Positions 1-11,229 of a stretch of DNA of 64,000 nucleotides are shown here, one piece after another. The first letter of the stretch is position 1. Every line of letters begins with the position of its first letter. This stretch comes from Caenorhabditis remanei (lineage: Eukaryota > Nematoda > Chromadorea > Rhabditida > Rhabditidae). The notes under the pieces are model-generated. The model was not told where the DNA came from. It saw nothing but the letters and a program-made list of their open reading frames with translations, and ran no database searches. The translations under genes and the position numbers were made by a program. Location of the stretch: assembly GCF_010183535.1 (NCBI RefSeq), contig NC_071330.1:16597717-16661716 (forward strand), written 5' to 3'.

Positions 1-1190
1 CATCGATGCGTGTATTCTATTGAAAAGTCGTGGGCAGATAGAGAATGTCTTGAAATCGTAGTTTTTTGTCCGGAAGTAGAATATCAAAGTTATCTGTCAA
101 GGTTCGAAAATAATTTGAGCAGTAATGAAGTTAAACGGTATTAGACAAGGAAGAGTCCCGTCCTAATAGAGTTTTGAACAGTAAAGTGACATGAAAATAC
201 TGAAAAAACCTCTCAAATTTTTCTTAACCAATGCACAATGCCATTCACCCATTCCCTAAATGTAAAAACTAGAGAAACCCAAAAGAAATATAAAATCGCA
301 GCTGCTTGTTAGTGCAAATGAGCCAAATCCTCGGAGCACCTGCCCTCTTATAAGTACAAATGTTTGGTCATGTGCACTTCTTATTCCTCCTTCTTTTGCT
401 TTGAAGGGATTTGTGAAATTACACGTGTCCATAGCAACGCCTCAGTGGCTATTTATATTTTTGCTGTGGGATCGATACTCGTTTTTACAAATTATAAGTT
501 TCAAAATAAAACAAAAAGTAATCATTTTTCTACTTGAAATGTCGTCAACTACAAAATTATTAAAATCCCCCGCAAAAACGAATATCGCAACGTTCATCTC
601 TATAGTTTCTAAGTAAAAGTTATCCCAAAATCACTTCTATACATCCTAAACATCACGAGAAGATAATGTGACACGGAAATCTGGACATCCGGAGTGACAC
701 ACAGACATCCATACATATTAGTGGACCAAATTTGTTGAAATCTGTAATTCCTATTAATCGAATGTTAATACAGGTTTTATGGTACATAAATCTGCACTCT
801 TCTTTATTTTAAATTTATTAGCAACATTGGCAACTAAAGAAAACATCTGCAAACCAGTATGAATCATCAAATTCTTCTGACCATAAAGTTTCTGACTAAA
901 AATCTTGCATATTAGAGTTTTTGCCTTAGTTTGTGTCTTCATCTGATTAAGACTACAGTAGTCTGCAATTCATGTCTGTTTCATGAGTCCAGGTACAGGT
1001 ATAGAGATTTTACTTAAACTTTATGATTCATAGTTTCCAGAAACTTCTCAAATTTCAAGAAAGGGTTCTACAGTAAGAATTACTGCCATTTCATCAGTTA
1101 TTGTTGTTCGAACCTTGACAGATCACTTTGATATTCTACTTCCGGACACAAATTACAAATTTCAGATAAACCAAGAGATTAAACCATTGT
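1..1190. repeat. Copy of the dispersed TATA-core repeat family
   Basis: No gene seen. The first 110 bases (beginning CATCGATGCGTGTATTCT) recur near 42,470 and, in reverse, near 43,500, 45,500 and 46,800; an inverted partner lies at about 1,090-1,180. Bases 320-378 hold a copy of the core described below. The short open frames here match those in other copies of the repeat and are not convincing genes. Confidence 0.7.
320..378 (-). promoter_or_regulatory. TATA-core module, copy 1
   Basis: Read on the minus strand: GTGCACATGACCAAACATTT, a TATA-like box (TATAAGAGGGCAGG, one change from the common form), then a GGATTTGGCTCATTT-like segment. Promoter activity is inferred only. Confidence 0.4.
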
Positions 1191-1290
1191 ATCTAATGAT
1201 ACCTGCCAATGACCAAGAGATTATACGCTCCGATAAACAAAAAATCTGAAAATAGGAAAAGTCACGGCGGAGATTCGACACATCACATTT

Positions 1291-1564
1291 ACCGTAAATA
1301 CTGTATTATAACGGCATACCGTTATATTTTTCAACTGCCTCCGAGAGAAATTTTGTGGTTTCAGAAACTCATTAAAATTGAACGAAAAAACTTTTTTGGA
1401 TGTTCTATTTGCTGATCTAGAAGTGACCAAACACGTTGCTTCTAATCAGAACTGAGAAAAAACCCCCTGATAAACATTTTTATGAATTCTGAGTAGAGAT
1501 GGGGTGCCGTTATAATACAGGTGCCGTTCTATTACAGGTGCCGTTATAATACAGTATTTACGGT
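1291..1564. repeat. Short palindromic MITE
   Basis: The left end ACCGTAAATACTGTATTATA is repeated inverted at the right end (about 1540-1564). Next to the right end the motif GTGCCGTT(A/C)TAATACAG occurs three times in tandem. No coding capacity seen. Confidence 0.65.
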
Positions 1565-1645
1565 AACTGATAATGGAGATCAAGAAGCAAATCGGCTACA
1601 GTATCAATATCCAAATATTGGAACATTCCACAGAATAGTGCTATT

Positions 1646-1965
1646 GAAATCGGTATAAAAAAGAAGCTGGCCAAGGATCCGTCAACTCGGTCATCATGGA
1701 ATCGCACCTGACGTCGACACAGCTGAAACTACCGCATATTCGAATTGAACTTTCAGATTTTCTAGTGATTTTCTGGTTTTTCGGTACAATCGGTTAAAAT
1801 TGATAATGAAAATCGAAAAATTCAATTAAATTCAAATTTCTCAGTCACAACTTATTACGGTAGCACTTTTTTCAGTTGTGTCGACTTCAGGTGCGATTCC
1901 ACGAAGGCCGAGTTGACGGATTCTAGGCCAGTGACTTATTTTTATACCGACTTCAAGAATTTTGG
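1646..1965. repeat. Inverted-repeat element (TCGGTATAAAAA...CTGGCC family)
   Basis: The left arm, with TCGGTATAAAAAAGAAGCTG followed by a GATCCGTCAACTCGG stretch, is mirrored by the right arm ending in TTTTTATACCGACTTC. Related fragments with 'ACGGATTCTAGGCCA' and 'TTTATACCGAT' occur near 2,040, 3,900, 8,570, 8,690 and 40,870. No gene seen between 1,965 and about 2,340. Confidence 0.6.
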
Positions 1966-2484
1966 AATTTTGGTCACTGTATTAATTTGGTCAGTGTGAA
2001 ATGATCAGTGTAGTTGGTCACTGTAACCGGTTGGTCAGCATGATGACCTAGTTAACGGATCCTAGGCCACGGCTCCTTTTTAGGGCAGAACATCCTTTCG
2101 GTTACTGTAGCGACACAGTGTATTCAGAGAGAGTCAGATGATTCTTGATTCTTGAAAACTGATGTCTCATAGATAATCTGAAATCCTCGTGATGTGCTGA
2201 AACCAAAATTCAGGTATTCAGCAGCCATTTTTAATCTTGTTAACATAATCTTGTTAGTATTGTATTCTGTAGTCCTTGTATTCGATGTCTCATCTAATCT
2301 ACCTGATTTTCAGCCATGACATTCCTAGAATCCTTTCAGAACAAAAGTCATCCGTGCGTATTCTAATCTGAAGTCAGCGGATCATAGAAAAATTCTAGAA
2401 AAATGGGCGGAGATAACAAAACCGTCATGACATTTCACAGATTCTTCGGCACATCTCCAAAATCCATCCGTGTGTATCCTAATC

Positions 2485-2499
2485 AGAAGATTCTAGAAA
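2485..2499 (+). promoter_or_regulatory. Candidate heat-shock element upstream of the insulin-like gene
   Basis: AGAAGATTCTAGAAA is three contiguous alternating nGAAn/nTTCn pentamers, the consensus bound by HSF-1 trimers. It lies 60 bp upstream of the TATA box. A second TTCTAGAA dyad followed by the same AAATGGGCGG lies at 2392-2409, because about 100 bp of promoter is duplicated here. Function is inferred. Confidence 0.45.
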
Positions 2500-2558
2500 A
2501 ATGGGCGGAGAGAATAAAAGTGGGCGTGTCCACCAATCGGCCCGGCTGAAAATCTCAG

Positions 2559-2567
2559 TATAAAAGG
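2559..2567 (+). promoter_or_regulatory. TATA box of insulin-like gene 1
   Basis: TATAAAAGG, 110 bp upstream of the chosen ATG. It resembles the TATA box of the insulin-like genes at 33 and 39 kb. Confidence 0.65.
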
Positions 2568-2676
2568 AGAGTTGGAAGCTCTGTTCTTCACATCCGTCCC
2601 CCGTCTCCAAGAAATCTTGGAATCACCCCTCCCACCCCTCTCCACGGAATCCTTCTCCGATCCCAAACCTTGGAAG

Positions 2677-3058
2677 ATGGTCTCTCACGGCTCCAAGATC
2701 TTGCTGGCTGTCCTCGTCTACTCTTGTGTCATCTGGATGGCAACGGCCGAGACGAACTCTACAGAGTGCTGCCCTTCGCCTTCCTTGTCAGCTTCGGACA
2801 ATTCGACGGAATCATCCCCCCACCCAGTCACTCCAACCACCACCCGCTCAGCCACTCAGAGATGCGCCCACAGAATCGTTATGCAAGCAATGAGCGTTTG
2901 TGGAGCTTCATGCTCGAACGACCAGCGTAAGTTATAACTTTTTCCCAGTTTTTCCAAAAAATAAAATTATTGTTTCAGAACTGTTCGACTCATGTCTTTC
3001 CACCCGCACAGTCTCTGATGAGGAGATCAAGAAAATCTGCTGTCCAGTTGATGCTTAA
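2677..3058 (+). CDS. Insulin-like peptide precursor, six-cysteine class (gene 1)
   Basis: Two exons, 2677-2926 and 2979-3058, joined in phase 1 across a 52-bp intron, encode 109 aa. Residues 1-24 look like a signal peptide. A Ser/Thr/Pro-rich pro-region follows (about 25-60, with an extra CysCys at 31-32). The B-chain-like part has C63-x11-C75-x3-C79; the A-chain-like part has C89 then CysCys at 104-105 and Pro. The two A-chain cysteines (A6, A11) that form the intra-chain bond in vertebrate insulin are absent, as in one recognised class of nematode insulins. Such peptides are secreted and act on, or antagonise, the DAF-2-type receptor. An in-frame upstream ATG at 2572 would bury the signal peptide, so 2677 is preferred. 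A poly(A) signal AATAAA lies at 3171. The insulin call is firm; which family member it is, is not. Confidence 0.87.
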
Positions 3059-3358
3059 CCGACGTCTCATCTTCTCATCTATCTTCATCGGATCAATCTA
3101 TTTTTTTTTGAAACTTATCAATACCTTGAGTTTCTTTTTTTTTTGATCCCACCTTTTTTTTATAACGCTGAATAAAATGTTAATCTCCCGCTCGTCTGAT
3201 TATTTTCAGGTTATTAGAGAGAATTGAAGGAAAGATATGTGGACGGAACAACTGCTAGTGAAACATTGCAAATGCCAGAAACCTTCGAGTACCTGTAACC
3301 GAGACTCATAACAGGAAGATAAGAAAATAAAGTTGGTTTTAGCACATCTTTCGGATTA

Positions 3359-3811
3359 ACAAGGGAAGTTTTTGGAGACGCCACTATCAAACGACCTATA
3401 TATTTGGTTATAGGCATTTTCGACCACGAGGAGTCCATTTCTGCAGTCAAAACCTGCTAAATATCAATGCGAGCCGAGTTATAAGCTCTCAAAATTTTCA
3501 TATGGTTAAGATTGTTCACACGGAATTTCAAATCGGCGGTATATACGCCACGGCGCGATTCAATTTGTGCTCCCCAGCGGTTTACCTGTGCTCGTACGTC
3601 GCACAAATGAGAATATCTTGCGTATACTACTTGTCGATTTGGAATTCCACGCGATAAAGCTTATTCGTATGAGAAGTTTAAAAGCTCATAACTTGACTCT
3701 CATAGACATTTAGCAAGTTTTGACTGCAGAAATAGACTCCCCGTAGTCGAATATACTTACTACCATATCTATAGGTCGTTTGAAAGTGGCGTCTCCAAAG
3801 ACTTCCCTTGT
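3359..3811. repeat. Foldback element, about 453 bp
   Basis: Ends are inverted: ACAAGGGAAGTTTTTGGAGA at the left, and its near reverse complement ending CTTCCCTTGT at the right. Similarity continues inward (GACTGCAGAAAT, GGAATTTCAAATCG) to a short centre. A degenerate open frame on the minus strand is a by-product. Nothing else was seen between 3,180 and 4,390. Confidence 0.7.
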
Positions 3812-4393
3812 AAAGTATCAGTAACAGTTTATCAGAATTCGAATATCATCTGAACCTGAATCCACGAGAGCTACAGTAACCGATGTCCGAAGAAATCGTG
3901 GCCTAGGATCCGACAACTAGGCCATTACCCACACCAACCGATTACAGTCAAAAACTACACTAACCATCTTACGCTGACCAAATAATTACAGTTTTTGTTT
4001 CAGTGAAGCAGTGAAAAAGGAGAAATAATTGGGAGAATTATGAAACTCATGATCCCAAAATGTCAGATTCCAGATATCAGACTCTTGATTTCAGGTTTTA
4101 GATGTCGAATTTTAACTCACATTTCCAATTATTCTTGGGAAAAAATTCGAATACAAAAAACATTTATTCTAAGTTTTCTCCAGTATTTGGATCGGTTGAG
4201 AAGTAAAGGAGGTTAATTATATAATTATGCAAACATCATTTTTTCCAATTCCTCTATTGAGCATGACTCTCCTGCAATTGTCAATCAACAGTCACCCAAT
4301 CTGGAAAAAAAGTAGCCTGGGAGTTTTGACGTGAAAAAGGTGATTAAGTGCAGTAAGATATACAATTTGTTCTTTTTCCAGTTGAAAATGACC

Positions 4394-4704
4394 AGAGGGT
4401 GTTACTGTATCACTGTTTGTCCCACAAAGTAAATTATATATAAACCGTATAGAACAAAGGTAGACCTTCATTTTTGTAGTTGACAACTTGTTTGTACGGA
4501 CACTCCATAGAGAGCTACATATCAACAAAGTAATTTTTCCCTTAAATCCTCTTTTTTGAGATTTTTGAGCTTTCATGACCATAACCCTTTTAGTTGGTGT
4601 CGGTACAAAAAAGTTGTCAACTACAAAAATGAAGTTCTACCTTTATTCTGTATGGTTTATACATAATTTACTTTGTGGGACAATCAGTGATACCGTAACA
4701 CTCC
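4394..4704. repeat. Palindromic element with GTTGTCAACTAC arms
   Basis: Arms read GTGTTACTGTATCACTG...TTTTTGTAGTTGACAAC and back as GTTGTCAACTACAAAAA...CAGTGATACCGTAACAC. The internal arm sequence is shared with the elements at 7323-7660 and 60466-60920, so this belongs to the same family. Confidence 0.7.
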
Positions 4705-4950
4705 TATACTTTTACATTTTTGTCGTTTTCAAATAGACAAATGTAATTGTTACTTTTATTTCCCCCGCCTCCGCGCTTTAGCTGTCTAGTTAAAACGTTT
4801 TAGAACATGAATAGTATGTATGTATATTGCCAATCTGAAAATTGTTTTTTTTTTGTGTATAAATACAAAGACAAATGTCGGTTTATTCTTAAAATGTTTA
4901 AACTAAAACTAAATTATTGGACTTATTCACAAGATTTTTATTGGACTTAT

Positions 4951-5084
4951 TCACACAGGATTTTCACATGAGGTCCCGCAGAGAGACAGCGCCACCATTA
5001 TGAGATGTTTAGAAGCACAAGGATGAAATAGACAACAATTTTGGACGTCGTTGTAAGAGGATTGAGGTAGTTAGGGAGGAGGAT
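4951..5084 (-). pseudogene. Probable insulin-like gene relic (promoter, leader and B-chain end only)
   Basis: On the minus strand there is a TATA box (TATAAAAAGG at 5150-5159), a TTTTCAG acceptor at 5085-5087, then a frame with a hydrophobic, signal-like run ending in a stop (IVVYFILVLLNIS). One frame over, MVALSLCGTSCENP follows, which resembles the B-chain end of the neighbouring gene (LSICGAPCGN). No A-chain is visible and AATAAA-type signals follow at once. I read it as a decayed insulin-like gene; similarity is short, so chance is possible. Confidence 0.33.
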
Positions 5085-5946
5085 CTGAAAATGAGAGTGG
5101 ATTATTTAGGAAGACTCAAAAACCTTTCCTGATTTCTGATCACCTTCTCCTTTTTATACCACTCGCTCCGCCTTTTCTTCTTTCTGAACTCTTGAACAGA
5201 CATACTCAAAATGTCTCTTTCTCTTTCAGTCTTTCCTGGGCACCGCTCACTAGTCATTTGGAGAGATAAAAACTTTTGTTACGAAAGGTTTGTAAAGGAA
5301 ACACTATCATAGAATAGTCGAGTTCTCTGGAATGAACAAAGCTTATGATTGGGAGAAGGGAATAAAAAATAGGGGAAAAATTACAATGGCCTTGCAAGAA
5401 AACGCACTAAACTTTCCTAGTAGTTTAAGAATGACCCAGCTCCAAGTTATGTCAGGTCTCTCTGCACTTTTTGTAGTGTACAATATTTTTGTTCAAGCTT
5501 TTCTTAGTTAATTATATGTACTCCTATTAAGTGATTTTGGTGACATCACTAGTCAGTTGTAGGTACTCTGCTCACACTGTTCAATTATCATGATGATAAC
5601 GTTTTAGCATCACATAACTTCATAGTGTTCTTATCATTAGAATAACCTCATGCCGTAAACAAAATTTCTTTCATTGAAAAATTGTAGGGCAAAGACACAG
5701 AGAGTCTAGAAATTTGTTTGAGACAAGAACATGAATATTCTGATTTCTCGAGAAGTTAGAAATGATCAGTTTCTCTCTAGTGCATAACCAATGAAAATGT
5801 GTATTATTAATCATGTTATAAATGTCAAACATGTTCAAAGACAAACAACGTAATGAATTTATTTCGGCCGACTCGATAAAAAAACAGAGATGAGAACATA
5901 TAAGCAAGTTGTGTGCTTAGAAGCAAAATGAGAGAGGAGTCCACTC

Positions 5947-6208
5947 CTAAGGGCAGCACGCCGACTTGACTTGAACATCACTCAGGAGTTTCTTTTCGTG
6001 ACACATGTTTTGTAGTGCTGAAACAACAACTTTGACAAAACCGGCTTTAAAAAATATATACCTTACCCTTAAAATTTCCACAAGGCGCTCCACAAATTGA
6101 GAGGACAGTGGGAATTAGACGTTTCTGCTCACAGAGCTCTTGAGTCGCATCAGTAGACATGGCGAAGATGATTGAAAGAAGGAAGAGAACCGAGAAAATA
6201 TTGGACAT
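5947..6208 (-). CDS. Insulin-like peptide precursor, six-cysteine class (gene 2)
   Basis: Minus-strand exons 6208-6067 and 6017-5947, joined in phase 1 across a 49-bp intron, encode 70 aa. Residues 1-17 to 1-20 form a signal peptide. Almost no pro-region follows: the B-chain part has C26-x12-C39-x3-C43 and the A-chain part has C53-x14 then CysCys at 68-69 and a terminal Pro. As in gene 1 the A6 and A11 cysteines are missing. There is no dibasic site between B and A parts, so the chains may stay joined. A TATATATAAAAA stretch lies at 6244-6255 and a minus-strand AATAAA at 5858-5863. Insulin family is well supported; receptor effect cannot be told. Confidence 0.85.
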
Positions 6209-6270
6209 GACGATTGAGGTAGATGAAGGAGAGAGGTCTGAAATTTTTATATATAAATCTCCGAGAACTA

Positions 6271-6578
6271 ACTAGGGAAGGTCACAAATTCAGTTTGGAA
6301 ACATGCGATGTGGTCTATATAATTGAAAAACTGAAATCACGCTGATTCCAAATATATATTCAGTTTTTGCCCTCGATGTCTAATGTTCAAGAAAAACAAC
6401 GTCAAAGTGTGGAATAATTTAATAATTAATTTGTCATTTTTCAGAACTTTGACCTCGTTTTTCTCGAATACCAGGCTTCGAAGGTAAAACCTGAATGTAT
6501 ATTTGGAATCAGCGAGTTCTCATCTCTTCAATGATATAAATTACGTTCCATAACTCCAAATTGAAGAGCTTCCCTAGT
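6271..6578. repeat. MITE family M, copy 1
   Basis: Terminal inverted repeats ACTAGGGAAG...CTTCCCTAGT. Internal marks are GATTCCAAATATATATTCAG on the left and its reverse complement on the right, with a centre containing TTTGACCTCGTTTTTCTCGA. Four more copies lie between 11.5 and 19.9 kb. Confidence 0.85.
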
Positions 6579-7048
6579 AAGAATGACAAGAAAATTAGAT
6601 TCAAATGCCAAGTTTCTTGTCTATTTTTGGAAAACTTTTGGAAACTCTTGGCTCCACCCCCATATCTTCTTCAAAATCTCGGAACATCCTAATTGGGTGT
6701 TGGCTCCGCCCCTTAGTTTTCAGACATGCCAAATTTTTTCTCTTGTCCTAAAAAATCGGTAACCCTGCCACGGTGGAGAACACTCACATTGGTCTTAGAC
6801 CACTCGAGTTCTATTTGATGGTCGGGCAGAGTTCCCCCGTCTCTTTTTTCGAAATGATATTTTCCGTTCTTGATGAGAGAGAACTGCACAAATAAACCAA
6901 CAAAAAGTGAACAATTGTTGCGAAGAGAGCGTTTTTTTGACACGAAAGGAGTTTGTGTCGAAGACTGATGGATTTTACCGGAATTAGTTAAATTTTGTCT
7001 ATGATAGTTTTAATTATTTCCACCAAATAAGAATATATTATTTTAAAG

Positions 7049-7313
7049 ACAATTGTATTGACAAATTTTGTCCACCTGGCACATTTTGTGATGAGAGACC
7101 GGGACCTTGTATTAAGCCACCATGCCGAACGATTTTGGCTTGTCTTCCAATAGAGGCAAACGGTACGAATTTGAAGGTTTCAAAAAATAAACGTATTTTT
7201 AATTTCAGGTTGCGCTCGAATGGAATGCAAGGCACCACAAGTCTGTGTAGAGCGAGTGCGCCCTTGTATTGGAAGATCTTGTAAAGAAATTGCTACCTGT
7301 GAAACTCCGAACA
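7049..7313 (+). CDS. Partial Cys-rich tandem-repeat protein (two exons)
   Basis: Two exons, 7049-7162 and 7209-7313, are joined in phase 1 by a 46-bp intron with a TTTCAG acceptor. Each encodes one copy of a six-cysteine module: NC-x4-5-C-P-P-G-x2-C in the first and GC-x4-C-x5-C in the second, then Cx6Cx4Cx5C in both. Both exons begin and end in phase 1, the arrangement that lets modules be added or lost without breaking the frame. No start, signal peptide or further modules could be joined: upstream is a weak acceptor (TTTTAAAG) and downstream a MITE begins 10 bp after the last donor. It may be a truncated gene. I do not recognise the family; secreted is likely from the cysteines. Confidence 0.5.
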
Positions 7314-7322
7314 GTAAGTTAT

Positions 7323-7660
7323 ACAGTGCCGTGCAAAAGTATACGAACTTTGGCCGTTTTCAGTTGAAATTGTCCAACTTTGAGAGTGTGTCATGGTAGT
7401 TCTGATTGTCACACCTAATAGATTTTTAATGAATCATACAGATTAAAAATAGAGCTTCATTTTTGTAGTTGACAACTTTTTTGTACGGACACTCCCTAGA
7501 GAGTTATGGTCATTTTAAGACGACAGATCAAAAATCACACTATTTTGCACTGGACGATTTGAGGGAGAAGTTACTTTTTCGATATAAAGTTGTCAACTAC
7601 AAAAATCAAGGTCTACCTTTGTTCTATACGGTTTATACATAATTTACTTTGTGGGACAAT
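7323..7660. repeat. Copy of the TACAGT(A/G)CCG palindromic family, right end degraded
   Basis: It begins TACAGTGCCGTGCAAAAG and carries ACTTTGAGAGTGTGTCAT and TTTTTGTAGTTGACAAC like the element at 60466-60920. The outer right arm is not of the same type; it matches the right side of the 4394-4704 copy (TTTACTTTGTGGGACAAT). Confidence 0.65.
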
Positions 7661-7721
7661 GGTCTGAATTTTTTCAAAACTCTTATAAAACTTACCAAAC
7701 CATAATCAAAATAAAATAAAA

Positions 7722-8324
7722 ACTAGAATTCCAACAAAATCAGAAGAAAGTTTTAGACCCCACGTCACATTAGAGTCATATAGAATAGGAATGAAGCGGA
7801 AAAATATGAAAAATATGATTATTTTCAGAAAGGGGTGTGACTGACATTTCAGAAAAAGCAGAGATTAGCTGTCGGCGTCTCTCATATGACGTTCGCCTCT
7901 GTTGTTATTCAGTTTCCACTCTGAAAATTGTTTTTCGAGAGAAACGGGGAACGGATATAAGATTAGTTTAATAAGGGTGTTTTTGGAATCTGACATTAGA
8001 ATTCTTATAGCAGCTAGAGTATAGAGACGCAGGCATGAACATTTTGTTATTTATGCAGAGGTGCTTTGATGTGATAACTATGGTATACCGTTATTCCAAT
8101 AGAACACAAAAAATAGTCTCATATCCGTTGCTCATAACAATTTTCAGAACGGATACTGAATAACAACAGAGAGGGGACATTAGAGACCCAGACAGCTAAT
8201 CTCTGGCTTCTCTGAAATGTCAGTCACACCCCCTTCTGAAAATAATAATATTTTTCTTATTTTTCAGCTTCATTCCTATTCTATATGACTCTCTAATGTG
8301 AGGTTTTTTTGTTGGAATTCTAGT
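7722..8324. repeat. Foldback element, about 600 bp
   Basis: ACTAGAATTCCAACAAAA at 7722 is inverted at 8307-8324. Inner arms also pair (TATAGAATAGGAATGAAGC; GTGTGACTGACATTTC; TTGTTATTCAGT). Ends differ from family M. From 8,324 to 8,940 I see only AT-rich DNA and fragments of the CTAGGCCA repeat. Confidence 0.7.
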
Positions 8325-8945
8325 CCTCATAACTTCTAATTCAGTGCTCCCACCACAAAAACTACAGTAACCCGGGCTACGATAGTTTTCGTGGCGAGAC
8401 CCAGAGTTGTCAGAATCATGACGTGTGGGTACTTTTCTGAAAGGCCTCAACTCACTGATTCCGAATCTATCATTATTTTCCCAAAAAAAGTCGTTAGATG
8501 AAATTTTTGATTTCCAACTTCTCCAGATGGCCTTTCCCTTTGCCCTCTCACTCCAAATATCGGACCCTATTGGATCCTAGGCCTCAACTATTTTTATACC
8601 GATTTCAGGAATATCTGGAACCAAAATTTGGTCATGGTCAGTGTAGTCTGTCACTGTAATCGATTGATCAGTGTGGTGGCCTAGCTGACGGATTCTAGGC
8701 CACCGACTTCTTTTTATACCCGATATTATATATATATAAAATCTGTTAAAGTCTGTATTTTTTTGTACTTTTCTTAAATTCTAATTTTCTTTTTTTCGGA
8801 AAATTTCATGCTAGTTTTCTTAATAGCCTGAATTTTCATCTACTGTTGCTCAGAGAAATTTAAAACCAATAAACATTTATTTTTCATGAAATATATATAT
8901 ATAAAATAGCTGCGAGTGTCAATGTAATATCACAATTATCCTTCC

Positions 8946-10771
8946 TTAATCAACCACCACCACAGTCTCCTCCGATTCCGCCTCTGCTCCGTCTGCGATA
9001 TTCGTTGCCTTCTCCTCCGCAATTTTTGGCGCCTGCTCAGCAATTTTTGGTGTCTCTGTGCTCACCACTTCCTCTGTCACCCCTATCTCATCTTTGACAA
9101 TCTTACTAATTCCCTCTCCAATCTCTGTCAACGCCCGCATCCATATCGGTTGAACCACTATCCCGAATCCATGAGTTGCCTGGGAAAAATTCTCCATTCC
9201 AAGATTCAATTCCTCATTTTTCGACGCCTTTGCACAAATTCCAGTGATTGGTGGTACCACTGCAGACAGTACGCCTCCGAGTGCTTCCATGCATTCCTTG
9301 AATCCGTCCGCATTAAAAAATTGTTCAATATCCACCGAGCCATCCTCCATCACCTCATTTGCGACTTCCCTTGCGATCTCTTTCACTGGATAATCGTCTT
9401 TCACTATTTTCTCCAAATCTTTGGCCATATGGACGGCTTCTGCTTCGGACAACGCAATGATCTTGTTGGGGAACACTTCTTGTCGGTGGTAAAGATTCAC
9501 TGGGATCTCTTTCTCCTTCATCTGACGCCGCATCGTCTCCCCACCATTTTTTTGCTTTGTTCTGGAAATTATACATAAATAATGAAAACAATTCTGAAAA
9601 TTCAGATTCTTCATCAAATTCCCGAAATTTTGAGCCCTATATTGCCCTACTTCAAATTTCGGAAAATCTGAAATATGAGTTTTTGGAAAAAAAATTGTCT
9701 GAAAATTCAGATTTCTCAAAAACCAATTTAGAGACCGATTATCAGAAAAAATGAAAATTCAGATTTTCCATTAAATACTCGAAGTTTTGAGCCCCATCTA
9801 GCCATATTTTAGAGCAAATTTTTCGGTGGCCTAGAAATCCTAAATTTTGGGTTTCTAGGCCATCACCCCCAAAAATGATTCAAAATAGGGCAATATGGAG
9901 CTCAAAATTTTGGAAATTGTGAGAAAAAGATGACTATAACACTGATTTTAGAAAAACCTGGAAATTTGAAAAAAATTGAAAAAAGGTTTTTCGTCTGAAA
10001 GTTTCATATTTCTCAAAAACCCAATTTAGAGGCCCATTTTCAGAAAATATTGTGAAAATTTAGATTTTCGATCAAATCCTTATTTTGGACCAATTTATTT
10101 CGGTGGCCTAGAAATCTGAAAATTTGTGTTTCTGAGCCACGAAAAGTTTTCCTCGTCCGATTCGCTTATTCGGTGCGGTCAGCCTTTATATACAGGGAAG
10201 AACTTTCCATGGCCTAGAAACACAAGAACGAAAAAGTCAGGCCAGCACTGTTCAATTTGGAATTTAGAGGGTATACGCATACTTGTTAAGGCCCGGATAA
10301 TAGAAGCTAAAATTCAAAAATTTTCGCATTTTCTTCTCCATGAAGTCATTTTTTCGACTATAACTCAGAATTAGAAGAAATTCTGAAAAATCATCGAAAA
10401 TTTTCACAATTTCGATGAAAATTGAAAAATTGGCTCATTGTGTCTTGACAAATATGGGCTTACAGGCTACCGGGTGAATTTTTTGAATCTATAATTAATA
10501 TTTATTAATTACTACCTTCTCAGAGTGGTCGCCAAGCTGGAACTATTGAGCCTCTCCACTCCATTCGAACGTCGGTCGACTTCAGCTGTGGTTATCTAAA
10601 ATAACAGAAATTAATTAAAAAATTAAATATAAAACTTACATGATAACAGTTTAAGGCCTCTCCCATACTATTTCTGGCGACAATCGTCTCGAAAATGTCA
10701 TTCGATGGGTCCTCTGGTTGGAATCCTGTTGGAATTGCGTTTAGTACTGCTCGCTTGCTGTCGGATTCCAT
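8946..10771 (-). CDS. Unrecognised 275-aa protein, three exons
   Basis: Minus-strand exons 10771-10640, 10595-10516 and 9561-8946 join in phases 0 and 2 to a clean 275-codon frame. The ATG lies five bases after TTTTTTCAG, a good spliced-leader acceptor, which decides the start. No signal peptide or membrane segment is visible. The N-terminal 70 residues are polar. Residues about 90-230 look like a folded helical part (EAEAVHMAKDLEKIVKDD; ITGICAKASKNEELNLG). The last 45 are acidic with repeated PKIAE units and end in VVVVD. Intron 2 (about 950 bp) is filled with degenerate repeats built from CTGAAAATTCAGATT and GTGGCCTAGAAA. I do not recognise the family; the consistent splice phases make a real gene likely. 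Confidence 0.72.
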
Positions 10772-11229
10772 GATGACTGAAAAAATAAAAATAAATTATA
10801 TTATTTAACCTAGAAAACTGCTATGGAACAATACTATGGCAATAAAAATGTATGAAGAGGAAAAAACAACAAATAATAAACGTGGCATGGGAAGAGTGAC
10901 GCGATCGATGACAGTATACGTCTATTGTACATGCGCACGCGACGCGACCGCAACGCGTGAGGCGGCCAGCGTTCCTTTTGAGTGTAAACATATGTCACAT
11001 CCAATTAGTAAAATAGGTCTACAATATATATTTTATTAAAATCAAAAATGTGAGCACAATTCCAGAAGGAGCGTTTTCATATGTTTTGTAGTAATAGATA
11101 CAATATGAATATGAATCGAGGCATGCATTGCTCATATTTTCCTCTCAAGATTTTATATCGGATCCGATTCTGGGAGTTGCGTCTAAAAAAGTACGGTCAT
11201 GATATACTTTTTCATTTTTTCGAACTTAC

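Noticed and set aside
2572..2676. Upstream in-frame ATG of insulin-like gene 1
   Set aside because: It lies only 13 bp after the TATA start and would place 35 residues before a good signal peptide; 2677 is the better start.
9150..9578. 142-codon plus-strand frame
   Set aside because: Antisense to exon 3 of the 275-aa gene, whose splice phases and acceptor before ATG support the minus strand.
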